Below are positions 35,685-44,259 of a stretch of DNA of 64,000 bases, one piece after another. The translations under genes were made by a program, and so were the position numbers. The number at the start of each line of letters is the position of its first letter. Position 1 is the stretch's first letter. The notes under the pieces were generated by a model. It saw only the letters and a list, made by a program, of their open reading frames with translations. It was not told the origin of the DNA and did no database searches. The DNA lies in the NCBI GenBank assembly GCA_963736285.1, contig CAVTOA010000003.1, positions 1,054,001 through 1,118,000 on the forward strand. The letters are read 5' to 3'. This DNA is from CAVTOA01 sp963736285. Lineage in GTDB: Bacteria; Actinomycetota; Actinomycetes; Mycobacteriales; QHCE01.

Positions 35685-37359
35685 GCGTCGGTATTGGACA
35701 CATTGACCACGCTGCGCTCGCGCCGGCATATGCGGCAGCGGGTACAGCGCTGTTGGTCTTCCTGGCTGACCTCTTCATAGCGCCAACCTGGCGAAGGCGT
35801 GGCATTCTGCTGCTTTCGTTGAGTGGCCTTGGTATCGTGGTCACGGGGCTTACCGCCTTTCTGATCTCGGGGGGCTCTGGGCGGTCGAGTTTCTGTATTC
35901 CTGCGGGTACGCTGCCCGGGGACGGCACCGCAAATCTGACGATTCCCTCCTCCTGCTCGTACGGCACCAATAGCGCTGTCATCGCATGGATCATTGGGTT
36001 GTGCATAGCGACACTGGTCGTGTTGTTGCTGTCAAAGCCCGCGTTGCCGCGACAATGGGGCCGAAAATATGGCCAGGGCATTGCCCAGGACCCCAACCAA
36101 GGATCCAGCAAGTCCGGCATGCCGCAGGGCGAATATTGCTTCTTGTTGCTGTGTTCGTTGACCGGTGCGGTGGTACTTGTTGGCGCCCGTGACCTCATAA
36201 CCTTGATCGTGTCCCTAGAGGCCCTCACCTTGCCGTTGTATGTCTTAGTCGGGGCTTGGTCGTCATCAAAAGTCCGCCGCACAAGGTGCAACGAGCTTTT
36301 TCCTTAGTTCAGTGGTCGCTACAGCGGTCACTCTGTTGGGTGCCGGGTTGCTCTATGCGCTCACCGGTGCGGTCCATTTGGATCGCCTTGGATATGCGTT
36401 GGCGCATAGGCACGACCTTCGACATCTACCTTTGACCGCGGTGGCGTGTGTCCTGGTGATCGCGGGGCTTATGTTCAAACTTGCGGCGGCGCCTTTCCAA
36501 GCGTGGGCCCCCGCAAGCTATGACGGTGCACCATTGCCCATCGCCTTGTTCCTTTCGGTGGTGTCCACATTCGGCGGAATAGTTGCTGTGCTGTTGGTAG
36601 TAACGCAAGCTTTCCGTCCCTATTGGAGCTCAGTGGGTCCAGCGCTGGCAGTGCTTTCTGCGACCACCATGCTGATCGGCAACGTGATGGCGTTGCGACA
36701 ACAGCGGATGATGCGGTTGTTGGCGTGGTCATCGGTGGCACATGCCGGTTATGCATTGGCGCCGTTAGGTGCGCTTGCCTCGGTTGCTGGGAATGGACAT
36801 CGCAGCGAATGGCTAAACCTTGTCGCCGCATCGCTCGGCTATTTCGTGCTGTATGCCGGCATCACAGGCGCAATCTTGGCTGTACTTGTGGTGGTACGTG
36901 GTGGCAATGATGCGGGGAGACTGGATGATTATCGGGGGATGTCAAGGGTTGCTCCTCTCGCGACGGCGGGGCTTCTGATCGGATTGGCTGGGTTGGCTGG
37001 CCTGCCTCCCGGCTTCGCCGGGCTATTCGCCAAGGTGGCAGTAGTGCGAGCGTTGGTGGACGCGCACTACTTGTGGTTGGCCATCGTGGTAGTGCTCAAC
37101 AGCATCATTGGGTTGGCGTATTACGTGAAAGTTGGCCGAGTCTGCTTTTTGCCGCGTAACGAGGGTTCGCCGGGGGCATACCGGACGCGTTCTTCAGACG
37201 GGTCTAGGCATGGCAACTACTCCTACATGGAAGTGGGGGATCGTCACTGTGTGTGCGAGTGTCCTGGTCTTGGCTACATTGGCAATCGGCTTCGCACCGA
37301 ACATTTTGCTGGGTGCCGCCCATGACTGGTCAAGCGTTCTGTTCGACCTGTGGATATAG
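35681..37359 (+). CDS. nuoN: NADH-quinone oxidoreductase subunit N, two frameshifts
   Basis: ATG 35681 overlaps the nuoM stop (ATGA). The first change lies in an AAAA run at 36268-36271: removing one A gives SSSKSAAQGATSFFLSSVVA. The second lies between about 37130 and 37210, after which the C-terminus reads IVTVCASVLVLATLAIGFAP. Typical motifs: LITLIVSLEALTLPLYVLVG, LMFKLAAAPFQAWAPASYDG, MRLLAWSSVAHAGYALAPLG, GLPPGFAGLFAKV. Corrected length 558 aa. There is an extra hydrophilic insert at about 85-140. It ends the nuo cluster. Confidence 0.85.
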
Positions 37360-37437
37360 CTAGGCCTGTGGATATCGAAATCTGCGATGTGCAAAATCCG
37401 CAATCCTGTGCGGGTGGCTCACATCCGGGAGGTTTAG

Positions 37438-37671
37438 ATGTCCGACGTCTTCGCGTTGCAGCGTCGTTTGTTGCACATAGCAGACCAGATTGAACAGCTA
37501 GGCAGAACTGGCATTCAACAGTTATCAAAGGTGCGGTGGGAGTGTCCCCGTGGCGAGAGGACCCGCCACTCAGTCGAGCAGGTTCCGCACCGAGCACATC
37601 AAGCCGCCGAAACATTGCGCGCGTTCGCCCAGCAAATGGGCGCTATCACTCCGGGAGGAGGCAGTGGTTGA
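37438..37671 (+). CDS. Small helical protein coupled to a hydrolase gene
   Basis: 77 aa from ATG 37438, with a strong ribosome binding site (gggaggt). It is predicted to be mostly alpha-helical (MSDVFALQRRLLHIADQIEQ), with a flexible Gly/Ser end. No WXG motif is present, but size and coupling resemble the small helical partners of type VII secretion substrates. Its stop lies inside the start of the next gene (8-nt overlap). I do not recognise a named family. Confidence 0.65.
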   Translation: MSDVFALQRRLLHIADQIEQLGRTGIQQLSKVRWECPRGERTRHSVEQVPHRAHQAAETLRAFAQQMGAITPGGGSG

Positions 37672-38845
37672 GATTCGGCTTGACGTTGATGGGCTCTTGG
37701 CTGTCAAAAGGATCATGAGTCAGACCAGTCATGAGTTTGTTCAGCTCGCCAGCATTGTGGGCACAGTGCGGGAGCAGTTCGTGGTCGCGGCGATGGGCAA
37801 GACAGGAAAAGCCCCAGGCGCATTAGAGCTCGCGCTAAACCTCAATCAGCTCCGCACTGGGCAGCTACGTCAGCTCGGTGAGCGTTATGCATCGGTGGCA
37901 AAAGCGATTAGCGAGCAGCTTGTAGAAATAGGGCAAATATCGCGACCAGATGGCTCCTCTCCGCTCACGCTTCTAGAGCGGGGCGGTCATGCATTGCTGG
38001 GCTCGCTCGGTGGGGTAGCAAGCCTTCTCGGGGGAGCTCTTATCAACACCCAAACGATGCAAGCGTTGACCGGTCCGGTCCGAGCAGGCGGCGTACCTGC
38101 GCCGAGTGTCGAGTTGTTGCCCGGTCAACCCACCATTGCCGATCTATATCGGAGAGTTGGCACGCTTCATCCTGGACAAATTGAGATAGATCCCATTGTT
38201 GGGCCGGACAACAAGACTCGCTATGTCGTGCTTATCCATGGAATGGGGATGCTCTCTACGTCTCCCAACAATGTCTTCGATTCAGTACTATCCAGTGTGG
38301 ACAATAAGAGCGCGGCCAGTCGTTCGGTAATAGCCGCGTTGCGCAAAGCGCATCTGCCAAAGGGTTCAGAGCTTATGCTCGTTGGTCACAGTCATGGCGG
38401 CATTACCGCCATGAATCTGGCAACCGACCCCGCCTTTAATGGGCCGGATGGGCTTTACCATGTGACGCATGTCGTGACCGCCGGATCGCCGGTGGGTAAC
38501 AAGCCGCTCGATTGGATCGATCCACGCCACCCCACTCAGGTTCTGGAGCTTGAACACCGCAGCGATATCGTTCCTGAGCTCGACGGTGAGCAGGACTCCA
38601 ACCACGACCCTCATCGCACCGTCTACCAGTTCGGAGCCAGCGATGCTAGCCCCGGCGTCGCGCATAGCCTCAAGACGGGTTATCTGCCCGAGCTAGACCG
38701 TCACCGTTTCAGTAGCGATGCGGGCGTACACACGTTCACCGAGAGCGCGAGTGAATACCTGCACGGTCAACCAGGTCAGGCGGAGCGGTTCGAAACCCAC
38801 TATGGCGAGGATTCAACCGGGCAGGAAGGCAGGCAGAATAGATAG
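37664..38845 (+). CDS. Alpha/beta hydrolase with N-terminal helical domain (possible type VII-secreted lipase/esterase)
   Basis: 393 aa from GTG 37664, preceded by gggaggagg. Residues about 1-100 are helical and lack a signal peptide (VEIRLDVDGLLAVKRI..., LGERYASVAKAISEQL), like the targeting domains of type VII substrates. A hydrophobic Gly-rich segment follows (ALLGSLGGVASLLGGAL). The catalytic domain (about 185-370) has YVVLIHGMGML, the nucleophile elbow LVGHSHGGITAMNL and an Asp in LEHRSDIVPELD; His candidates are in GVAHSL and DRHRF. Coupled to the 77-aa protein upstream. The function as secreted hydrolase or toxin is inference. Confidence 0.7.
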   Translation: MVEIRLDVDGLLAVKRIMSQTSHEFVQLASIVGTVREQFVVAAMGKTGKAPGALELALNLNQLRTGQLRQLGERYASVAKAISEQLVEIGQISRPDGSSPLTLLERGGHALLGSLGGVASLLGGALINTQTMQALTGPVRAGGVPAPSVELLPGQPTIADLYRRVGTLHPGQIEIDPIVGPDNKTRYVVLIHGMGMLSTSPNNVFDSVLSSVDNKSAASRSVIAALRKAHLPKGSELMLVGHSHGGITAMNLATDPAFNGPDGLYHVTHVVTAGSPVGNKPLDWIDPRHPTQVLELEHRSDIVPELDGEQDSNHDPHRTVYQFGASDASPGVAHSLKTGYLPELDRHRFSSDAGVHTFTESASEYLHGQPGQAERFETHYGEDSTGQEGRQNR

Positions 38846-38904
38846 CGCTTAAATTGGTTGGCGCGGCGGTCCGTGTCTGTCGACGCACGCAATGAGGAGG
38901 GTAC

Positions 38905-39780
38905 GTGCACGGTTTGCGTAATGGTGTGAAAACGGCGCTGCTGTTGGGGCTTCTCAGCGGCATGATCCTCGCTGTCGGTTACTGGTTTGGTGGCAGCGCT
39001 GGCCTGGTCATTGCCAGTGTCATTGCGATCGCCATGAATGGTTTTTCCTACTTCTTCTCCGACAAACTGGCATTGCGCTCTATGCGTGCCTATCCGGTGT
39101 CCGAAACAGAGCAGCCACTGTTTTATTCGGTCGTGCGTGAGCTGGCCATGAGCGCACACCAACCAATGCCTCGTCTCTATATCAGCCCGACTGATCAACC
39201 GAACGCATTCGCGACAGGCCGCAATCCACGTCATGCTGCTGTGTGCTGTACCGAAGGCATCATGCGTATGCTCGATCAGCGTGAGTTGCGGGCAGTCTTG
39301 GGCCACGAACTATCGCATGTGTACAACCGCGATATTTTGATCTCGTCGGTTGCCGGTGCGTTGGCCTCGATTATCACCACTCTGGCCAACTTGGCGATTT
39401 TCCTGCCGTTGGGCTCGTCTGACGAGGACGAGCGGAACCCGATCGCATTGTTGCTCATGCTGATCCTCGGACCCATCGCCGCTAGCTTGGTGCAGCTCGC
39501 GATCAGTCGCGCCCGGGAATACCAAGCCGACGCGTCAGGTGCCGAGCTCACTCATGACCCGTTGGCACTGGCAAGTGCTTTGCGAAAGATCCACATGGGA
39601 ACCCGTTCTATGCCTTTGCCGCAAGAACAAAGCCTGGTGTCGTCAAGTCACTTGATGATCGACAACCCGTTCCGCAGTGGTGGCATTGCGGCCCTGTTCA
39701 GCACTCACCCACCGATGGAGCAGCGGATCGAGCGGCTGGAAGAGATGGCGGCAGGTATGCGGGCGCCGGGCAGTGGCTAA
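38905..39780 (+). CDS. htpX: Membrane zinc protease HtpX
   Basis: 291-aa M48 metalloprotease for quality control of membrane proteins. Two N-terminal membrane segments (about 9-50), the zinc site HELSHVYNRD (about 133-142), two further hydrophobic segments, and the third zinc ligand Glu in SRAREYQADASGAEL. GTG 38905 follows an aatgaggagggt ribosome binding site. The C-terminal ALFSTHPPMEQRIERLEEM is typical. The frame is intact. The same htpX/yajQ neighbourhood is seen in other actinomycetes. Confidence 0.95.
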   Translation: MHGLRNGVKTALLLGLLSGMILAVGYWFGGSAGLVIASVIAIAMNGFSYFFSDKLALRSMRAYPVSETEQPLFYSVVRELAMSAHQPMPRLYISPTDQPNAFATGRNPRHAAVCCTEGIMRMLDQRELRAVLGHELSHVYNRDILISSVAGALASIITTLANLAIFLPLGSSDEDERNPIALLLMLILGPIAASLVQLAISRAREYQADASGAELTHDPLALASALRKIHMGTRSMPLPQEQSLVSSSHLMIDNPFRSGGIAALFSTHPPMEQRIERLEEMAAGMRAPGSG

Positions 39781-39836
39781 TACCGTTCGGCAGCGCAGTG
39801 CACTACGGCGTGCCTCCGCAGTGCAACGAGTCCGCG

Positions 39837-40329
39837 CTAGCGGTAGTTGACAAACTGCAGTGGTATCTCGAAGTTGGCATCTTTGAGCAGCGCGATGATC
39901 GCTTGCAGGTCATCCCGCTTCTTGCTAGAAACTCGTAACTGGTCGCCCTGGATCTGAGCTTGCACGCCCTTGGGGCCCTCGTCGCGGATTTTCTTGGCGA
40001 TTTTCTTCGCGTTGTCCGAGTCGATTCCTTGGCGCAGCAGTTCCCGAGAATTTATAGAGCTTTCCCGACTGCTTGGGCTCGGAAAAGTCGATCGCTTTGA
40101 GACTCAAGCCGCGTTTAACGAGTCGTTCCCGGAAAACGTCGATCGCTGCTTGTAAACGCTCTTCAGTTTCCGCCTGAGCGTTGATGGACTCCTCGCCAGA
40201 CCAACTGATCTCGGCGCCGGTTCCGCGAAAATCAAAGCGTTGAGCGAGCTCTTTGGCCGCCGTACGTAGTGCATTGTCCACTTCCTGACGATCCACTTTG
40301 TTCACTACATCAAATGAGGAATCCGCCAC
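39837..40329 (-). CDS. yajQ: YajQ-family nucleotide-binding protein, one frameshift
   Basis: YajQ/DUF520 family; some members bind c-di-GMP. The N-terminal part (MADSSFDVVNKVDRQEVDNA to LSLKAIDFSEPKQSGKLYKF) is in one frame. The C-terminal part (LLRQGIDSDNAKKIAKKIRD and an end in LQFVNYR) is in another. Deleting one base near 40060 joins them to 163 aa, exactly the usual family length. ATG 40329 has gaagccgtgg upstream. The break is therefore probably a sequencing indel. Confidence 0.88.
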
Positions 40330-40513
40330 GGCTTCTCCTTATGGCTAGAGCAATGTGGACATGAGGCGACCGGTTTGAGCCTTGGAGGCAGGCTGACTGC
40401 GGCCGGAGCATAGATTACCGGGTCGCTTTGCAGAGTGCGATGCCGTGCGCGGCGCGTTATCGCCATTGGATATCCTGCCTCCTACCGCCGCAATTACATG
40501 CGGTGGCAGCCCA

Positions 40514-40595
40514 GGCGGGTTGCCCGAGCGGCCAAAGGGAGCGGTCTGTAAAACCGCCGGCTTAGCCTACGTTGGTTCGAATCCAACACCCGCCA
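40514..40595 (+). tRNA. tRNA-Tyr (anticodon GTA)
   Basis: 82-nt class II tRNA. Acceptor stem ggcgggt/acccgcc, anticodon stem gcggt/accgc with loop ctgtaaa (anticodon gta, 40548-40550), a long variable arm, and T-loop ggttcgaatcc. CCA is not encoded. The integrative element inserted into its 3' half, which the attL repeat (from 40546) restores. Confidence 0.95.
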
Positions 40596-40605
40596 CACCA
40601 GCGAA
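40546..40605 (+). repeat. attL, 60-bp direct repeat in tRNA-Tyr
   Basis: Starts at the first base of the anticodon loop and runs 10 bp past the tRNA. The first 45 bases (40546-40590) match 53215-53259 exactly; one mismatch (c/g) follows, then 14 more matches. Confidence 0.93.
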
Positions 40606-40694
40606 AAAGCCTCTCTGATCAGGGAAAATGGTTCCTGTGTCGGGAGGCTTTTTGTGTAGCCAGATGCAGCGAAAAGCCGCCGTATGGCACTAGT

Positions 40695-40710
40695 CGCGGG
40701 ATATACGCGG
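40695..40710. repeat. 16-bp repeat near attL (possible recombinase arm site)
   Basis: cgcgggatatacgcgg, present exactly again at 53122-53137 near attR, in the same orientation and at a similar distance inside the element. Confidence 0.55.
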
Positions 40711-40791
40711 GATAGAAACCGGCGTCCCAGGGTCCGAGTAGACCGCTCGAGTTCAGCGACTGACCCGCTCCGCACGCTTGGTGGCGCCACG

Positions 40792-42165
40792 TCAGTGACC
40801 TTCCAACGCGTCGCTGATTCTGGAATTCGCGATCTCCTCGTCACCGTCAATACACGTGGCGTACACCCGCAGCAGAACATCGACACCATGGCCCGCACGT
40901 TGCGCTACTTGCGTCGCCGGCACACCCGCATTCAGCCACAGCGAGACCGCAGCGTGGCGCAAATCGTATGGACGTGCGGCAATCGGGGAAGCGATCCTGT
41001 CAGGTGTCAACGCGAAGAGGCGAGCGTTTGCCCATGCCTTGCCATATGTGCCCTGCGAGATGGGGCGGCCTCGTCGAGTTCGGAAGAGTCGCCCATCGTC
41101 GCCAACGCCGAATTCAGCGATGTGTTCTCGCAATATTGCCACCAGCTTCGGAGGGATCGGAACCGGTCGAGTGTCTTCGGCGGCACGATGCTTTAGGCCC
41201 CGGTTGTCATGGGTGTCTCCTGAGTCTGTCCAGCGGCTGTTGGTTTCGGGTATGGAGTCACTCAAGGTGAGACGACCCCAACCTTCTTCTGGAAGGAAAC
41301 AGTCTTGTTGCCGTAATGCTTTCGCTTCGCCAGGCCGCAGAGCAGCGAAATATAGGCAGGCGAAAAATGCCTTAAGGTGACGCCCTCGGTCAAGCTGGCT
41401 TGCGTAGGTCACCGCAGTCAGTAGTTCCTGGGCTTGTCTTGGATTGACCACCACTCGACGGTCGACTACCTCAGCCACTTTGGGTGGCTTCCATTTGATG
41501 CGATCAAGTGGATTTGCCGGAAGATCTTCGAGTTCCACTGCGTATTGCAGTGCGTTGTAGAAGACAGCGCGTTTTCGCCGGATTGTCGTTGCGGCGGCTG
41601 CGCTTCCGTCCATGCGGAGCATGAGGGCGTTCAATCCCAGACGCGCAACACGTGTTTTAGCTAGCTCTGGCAATGGCAATGATGCGCGTTCTAGCCAGCT
41701 TGCGGCGAGTGCGACCTCGGAGCGACGATTCACGCCTCTGGAGGCCGGCGCCAGCATGTGCTGCCGCAACGCTTCCCGAATGCTTTGCTCGTCCGGTCGT
41801 CCTGGCATGTCCTCGACCAACGCCGCAGTGACCGTGGCTAACGCATCGGTCATGCTTTCTCGTGTCTTTGCCGCTGCGTGTGGCCACTTAACATCCACAT
41901 ACGACAGAACAAAGGACAGCCAAGTCTTCGCCGGTGCGGCCGTTTCCAGTGAGCCAGGAAGGCCAGACTCGGTGTCGAACAGTTCGCCTTCGCGGGCGGC
42001 TTGTCGGAGCTGGGAAAGAAAGTTCTCTGCTAACGCTCGGGTTTTTCGGGTGGTTGATTTAGCCCGACGCCCAACCACCCAGCGAACCTCATAAGAAACA
42101 GCCTTGTCTTTCCGCGTGGATTCCTTTTTGCGAACCGTCCAGAAGCGGACATCGCTGGTTTTCAC
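40792..42165 (-). CDS. int: Tyrosine-recombinase integrase
   Basis: 457 aa from GTG 42165, which overlaps the xis stop (GTGA). The catalytic domain shows the first Arg in ALRPGEAKALRQQ, HxxR as ARPYDLRHAAVSLWLNAG, the second His in VAQRAGHGVDVLLRVYATC, and the Tyr in RVYATC. The N-terminal part holds an arm-binding and core-binding domain (AAKTRESMTDAL...). It recombines attP with the tRNA-Tyr site and lies next to attL, as in pSAM2. The frame is intact. Confidence 0.95.
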   Translation of the reverse strand: MKTSDVRFWTVRKKESTRKDKAVSYEVRWVVGRRAKSTTRKTRALAENFLSQLRQAAREGELFDTESGLPGSLETAAPAKTWLSFVLSYVDVKWPHAAAKTRESMTDALATVTAALVEDMPGRPDEQSIREALRQHMLAPASRGVNRRSEVALAASWLERASLPLPELAKTRVARLGLNALMLRMDGSAAAATTIRRKRAVFYNALQYAVELEDLPANPLDRIKWKPPKVAEVVDRRVVVNPRQAQELLTAVTYASQLDRGRHLKAFFACLYFAALRPGEAKALRQQDCFLPEEGWGRLTLSDSIPETNSRWTDSGDTHDNRGLKHRAAEDTRPVPIPPKLVAILREHIAEFGVGDDGRLFRTRRGRPISQGTYGKAWANARLFALTPDRIASPIAARPYDLRHAAVSLWLNAGVPATQVAQRAGHGVDVLLRVYATCIDGDEEIANSRISDALEGH

Positions 42166-42368
42166 GCCGCGCCCTCCCGTAGGGATTCCAGCCAAGCCCG
42201 AAATTCGGTGCGCCAAAACCGAAGTTCCCGATTAGGAAGCCGAATTCCTTGCGGCGCGATACCAAGTTCTCGCCAGCGGTAAAACGTTCGACGAGACACA
42301 TCGGATAGTTCTTTAAGCACTTGATCGACGGTGAGAAGTTCGTCTTGTGCCTTCGACAAACTGGCCAT
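42162..42368 (-). CDS. xis: Excisionase / AlpA-like HTH protein
   Basis: 68 aa from ATG 42368 (MASLSKAQDELL) with aaaggaac as ribosome binding site. MerR/AlpA-type winged helix: LLTVDQVLKELSDVSRRTFY then WRELGIAPQGIRLPNRELRF. Typical excisionase partner located between rep and int and coupled to int by a 4-nt overlap. It likely bends DNA near the att sites to favour excision. One copy of the TCCCTGCTAC motif lies 21 nt upstream of its start. Confidence 0.88.
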   Translation of the reverse strand: MASLSKAQDELLTVDQVLKELSDVSRRTFYRWRELGIAPQGIRLPNRELRFWRTEFRAWLESLREGAA

Positions 42369-42388
42369 TGCGTGTTCCTTTCTGGTCT

Positions 42389-42398
42389 GTAGCAGGGA
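42389..42398 (-). promoter_or_regulatory. TCCCTGCTAC leader motif, copy upstream of xis
   Basis: gtagcaggga on the plus strand, in the 40-bp gap between the rep stop and the xis start; 21 nt separate it from the ATG coordinate. Same spacing as the copies at 45715, 46075 and 46885. Confidence 0.5.
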
Positions 42399-42408
42399 AA
42401 GCGAGAGA

Positions 42409-44199
42409 TTAGGCGGCGGTCTCGGCAATAGCGGGAGTTTCCGGTGGTGCCAGGTTTTGTGCTTGGCGGTATTGGTGTTGCCATGTGGTTTTGTGGGCGA
42501 TGGCGCGGAGGATGAGTTGGTTTCTGGGTGGGTGGTCGGGCTCGGTGGTGGGGATGGGTTCCCATATCCAGGGGTCTTCGCTGTGGCTGTTGTGGTGGCC
42601 GCTGCCGGTGCCTGGGTTGGCTGCTGTGAGTCTGTTGAGGACGGTGTGGATGTGATTACGCCGGTCGGTTTTGTGGTCGGTGAGGGTTTTGCCGGACCAT
42701 TTGCGGGACACGAGGATGCGGCGTCCGGCGTGGCCTAAATGGTCGGGGCGGTGTGCTTTGCCTTTGCATCGGCCAGCGGTCATGCCGGGTTTGGGTTGGT
42801 GGGGTTGGATGCCGTAGCGGAGCCAGTTGGTGCAGTTTTTGGAGCAGGGTTCGTAGCGGAGTGCTTCGACCAGACGCGCGTGGTGGGCTTTGGCCTCGGT
42901 GGTGGTGGCGGTGTAGCAGTCAGCGGCGTCTTTGGTGATGTATTTCGCCAGGTAGCCGATCGCGCGGCGGGCATGGGGTGAGCCCGCGGCGATGCCTTTG
43001 ATGTCCATGACTGGTCCGAATCGGACGGTGTGCACCGGTTCGGCATCAGGGTCTGTGTCTAGGTCGTCGAGGGCGTCGTCCCAGCTGGGTAGCGGTTGAC
43101 GCGTATCAGGATCCACATAGGCCTTGAGTGTGTTGTCCCATTGGGGGTGGTGGTTGTTGGTGTAGGCGGGTCGGTCAATGTCGTAGGTGGGCCACCACAC
43201 TTGGTGGTAGGTGGCGTCGACTACCTGTTTCATAAGTCGTCTGGGGAAGGTGCCGCGAATGGCGGCGTGTAGGTGGGAGGCGAGTCGTTGTTGTGGTTCT
43301 ACGCAGGCGAAGTATTGGACGTTGTAGCCGACAACGCGGCGTAGGTTTTGCCAGAACCGGTCGACGAGTTTCGAAAAGTGGATGGCGTCGCGGGCGGCCC
43401 GACGGTAGTCATAGGTCGCTGGGTTGATGGGCACGCCTGCGCGGATGGGGCCGTAGGTGTCGCAGGTGAGGGTGAGGAATGTGGACGGGCGGTGCACGGC
43501 GCCGTTTTTGCCGACATAGGTTTTGCCGACGGTGTGGTGTTCGACTTTGACAAACGGCAAGTCGGGGGTGTCTTGCCGGTGCCGGGTGGAGCGGGTCCGC
43601 CGGGGCTTGTCGGCGTTTACCGGAATATGGCCGCGCACGCCGAGTTGGTGGAGCATGTCGGCGAGATCGGCGATTTCTGCCTCGAGTTCTGCAATATCTG
43701 CCTCGTCCCGGTGGGCTCGGGCGTCGGCGAGGGCTTCTTCCAGGGTGGCGCGGTATTCCAGGAGTGGCCGCAGCGAGGGGTCTGGTTCGTCGGGGGATAG
43801 GTCGGGTTCTTGGTCGAGGTGCCAGCCTTCGCGGCATTGTTGGATGCGTAGCTGTTTGGCGCGTTCGGCGCAGGGCGGGCATTTGACGGTTTTGGTGGCA
43901 CCGCACGGCAGGGCGACCACGTTTGTTTCTCCGGTGGCGAGGTTGGTTTTGCGCATCGCGACCGGCCGCACGCACACGCCGTGGTGGAGTGCTACGGCTT
44001 CCATGACCTGTCGGGCATGGGGTTGTTTGGCGCGCTCGATCCGCGAGAGACGAGAACTGGTGCGGTCAGTGTCAGCAGAAGGAGGTGTCGACGGTGTTGC
44101 TGGTAGCCCAGATTTTTCGTGCTTCGAGCCGGAGACGTAGCTGCCGGCCTCAGAAAGCAGTGCTGTGTGACCGGTGCCGGCACTGTCTTGTGTAGACAT
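42409..44199 (-). CDS. repSA: RepSA-like replication initiator
   Basis: 596-aa rolling-circle initiator of the pSAM2 family. An N-terminal Cys motif (VALPCGATKTVKCPPCAERA) is followed by a charged helical part (about 130-190). The catalytic core has STFLTLTCDTYG, QYFACVEPQQRLASHLHAAI (His-x-His), IGYLAKYITKDAADCY with candidate nicking tyrosines, and a second Cys/His region (CSKNCTNWLRYGIQPHQPKP). It nicks the element origin for replication after excision. ATG 44199 follows caaggaggtgaa, a strong ribosome binding site. The frame is intact. Confidence 0.9.
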   Translation of the reverse strand: MSTQDSAGTGHTALLSEAGSYVSGSKHEKSGLPATPSTPPSADTDRTSSRLSRIERAKQPHARQVMEAVALHHGVCVRPVAMRKTNLATGETNVVALPCGATKTVKCPPCAERAKQLRIQQCREGWHLDQEPDLSPDEPDPSLRPLLEYRATLEEALADARAHRDEADIAELEAEIADLADMLHQLGVRGHIPVNADKPRRTRSTRHRQDTPDLPFVKVEHHTVGKTYVGKNGAVHRPSTFLTLTCDTYGPIRAGVPINPATYDYRRAARDAIHFSKLVDRFWQNLRRVVGYNVQYFACVEPQQRLASHLHAAIRGTFPRRLMKQVVDATYHQVWWPTYDIDRPAYTNNHHPQWDNTLKAYVDPDTRQPLPSWDDALDDLDTDPDAEPVHTVRFGPVMDIKGIAAGSPHARRAIGYLAKYITKDAADCYTATTTEAKAHHARLVEALRYEPCSKNCTNWLRYGIQPHQPKPGMTAGRCKGKAHRPDHLGHAGRRILVSRKWSGKTLTDHKTDRRNHIHTVLNRLTAANPGTGSGHHNSHSEDPWIWEPIPTTEPDHPPRNQLILRAIAHKTTWQHQYRQAQNLAPPETPAIAETAA

Positions 44200-44259
44200 A
44201 TGGTGTTCACCTCCTTGAGTGGCTGGAACGTCAGCGGGGGACAGGACAGGCGGTTGGTG

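Noticed and set aside
308..40329. Programmed +1 frameshifting as explanation for the many extra bases
   Set aside because: Both +1 and -1 changes occur, at unrelated sequences without a common slippery motif; read errors or mutations are simpler.
42409..44199. Plus-strand ORFs of 135 and 205 aa across the rep gene
   Set aside because: They are shadows of the RepSA-like gene; the minus strand has the motifs and the ribosome binding site.
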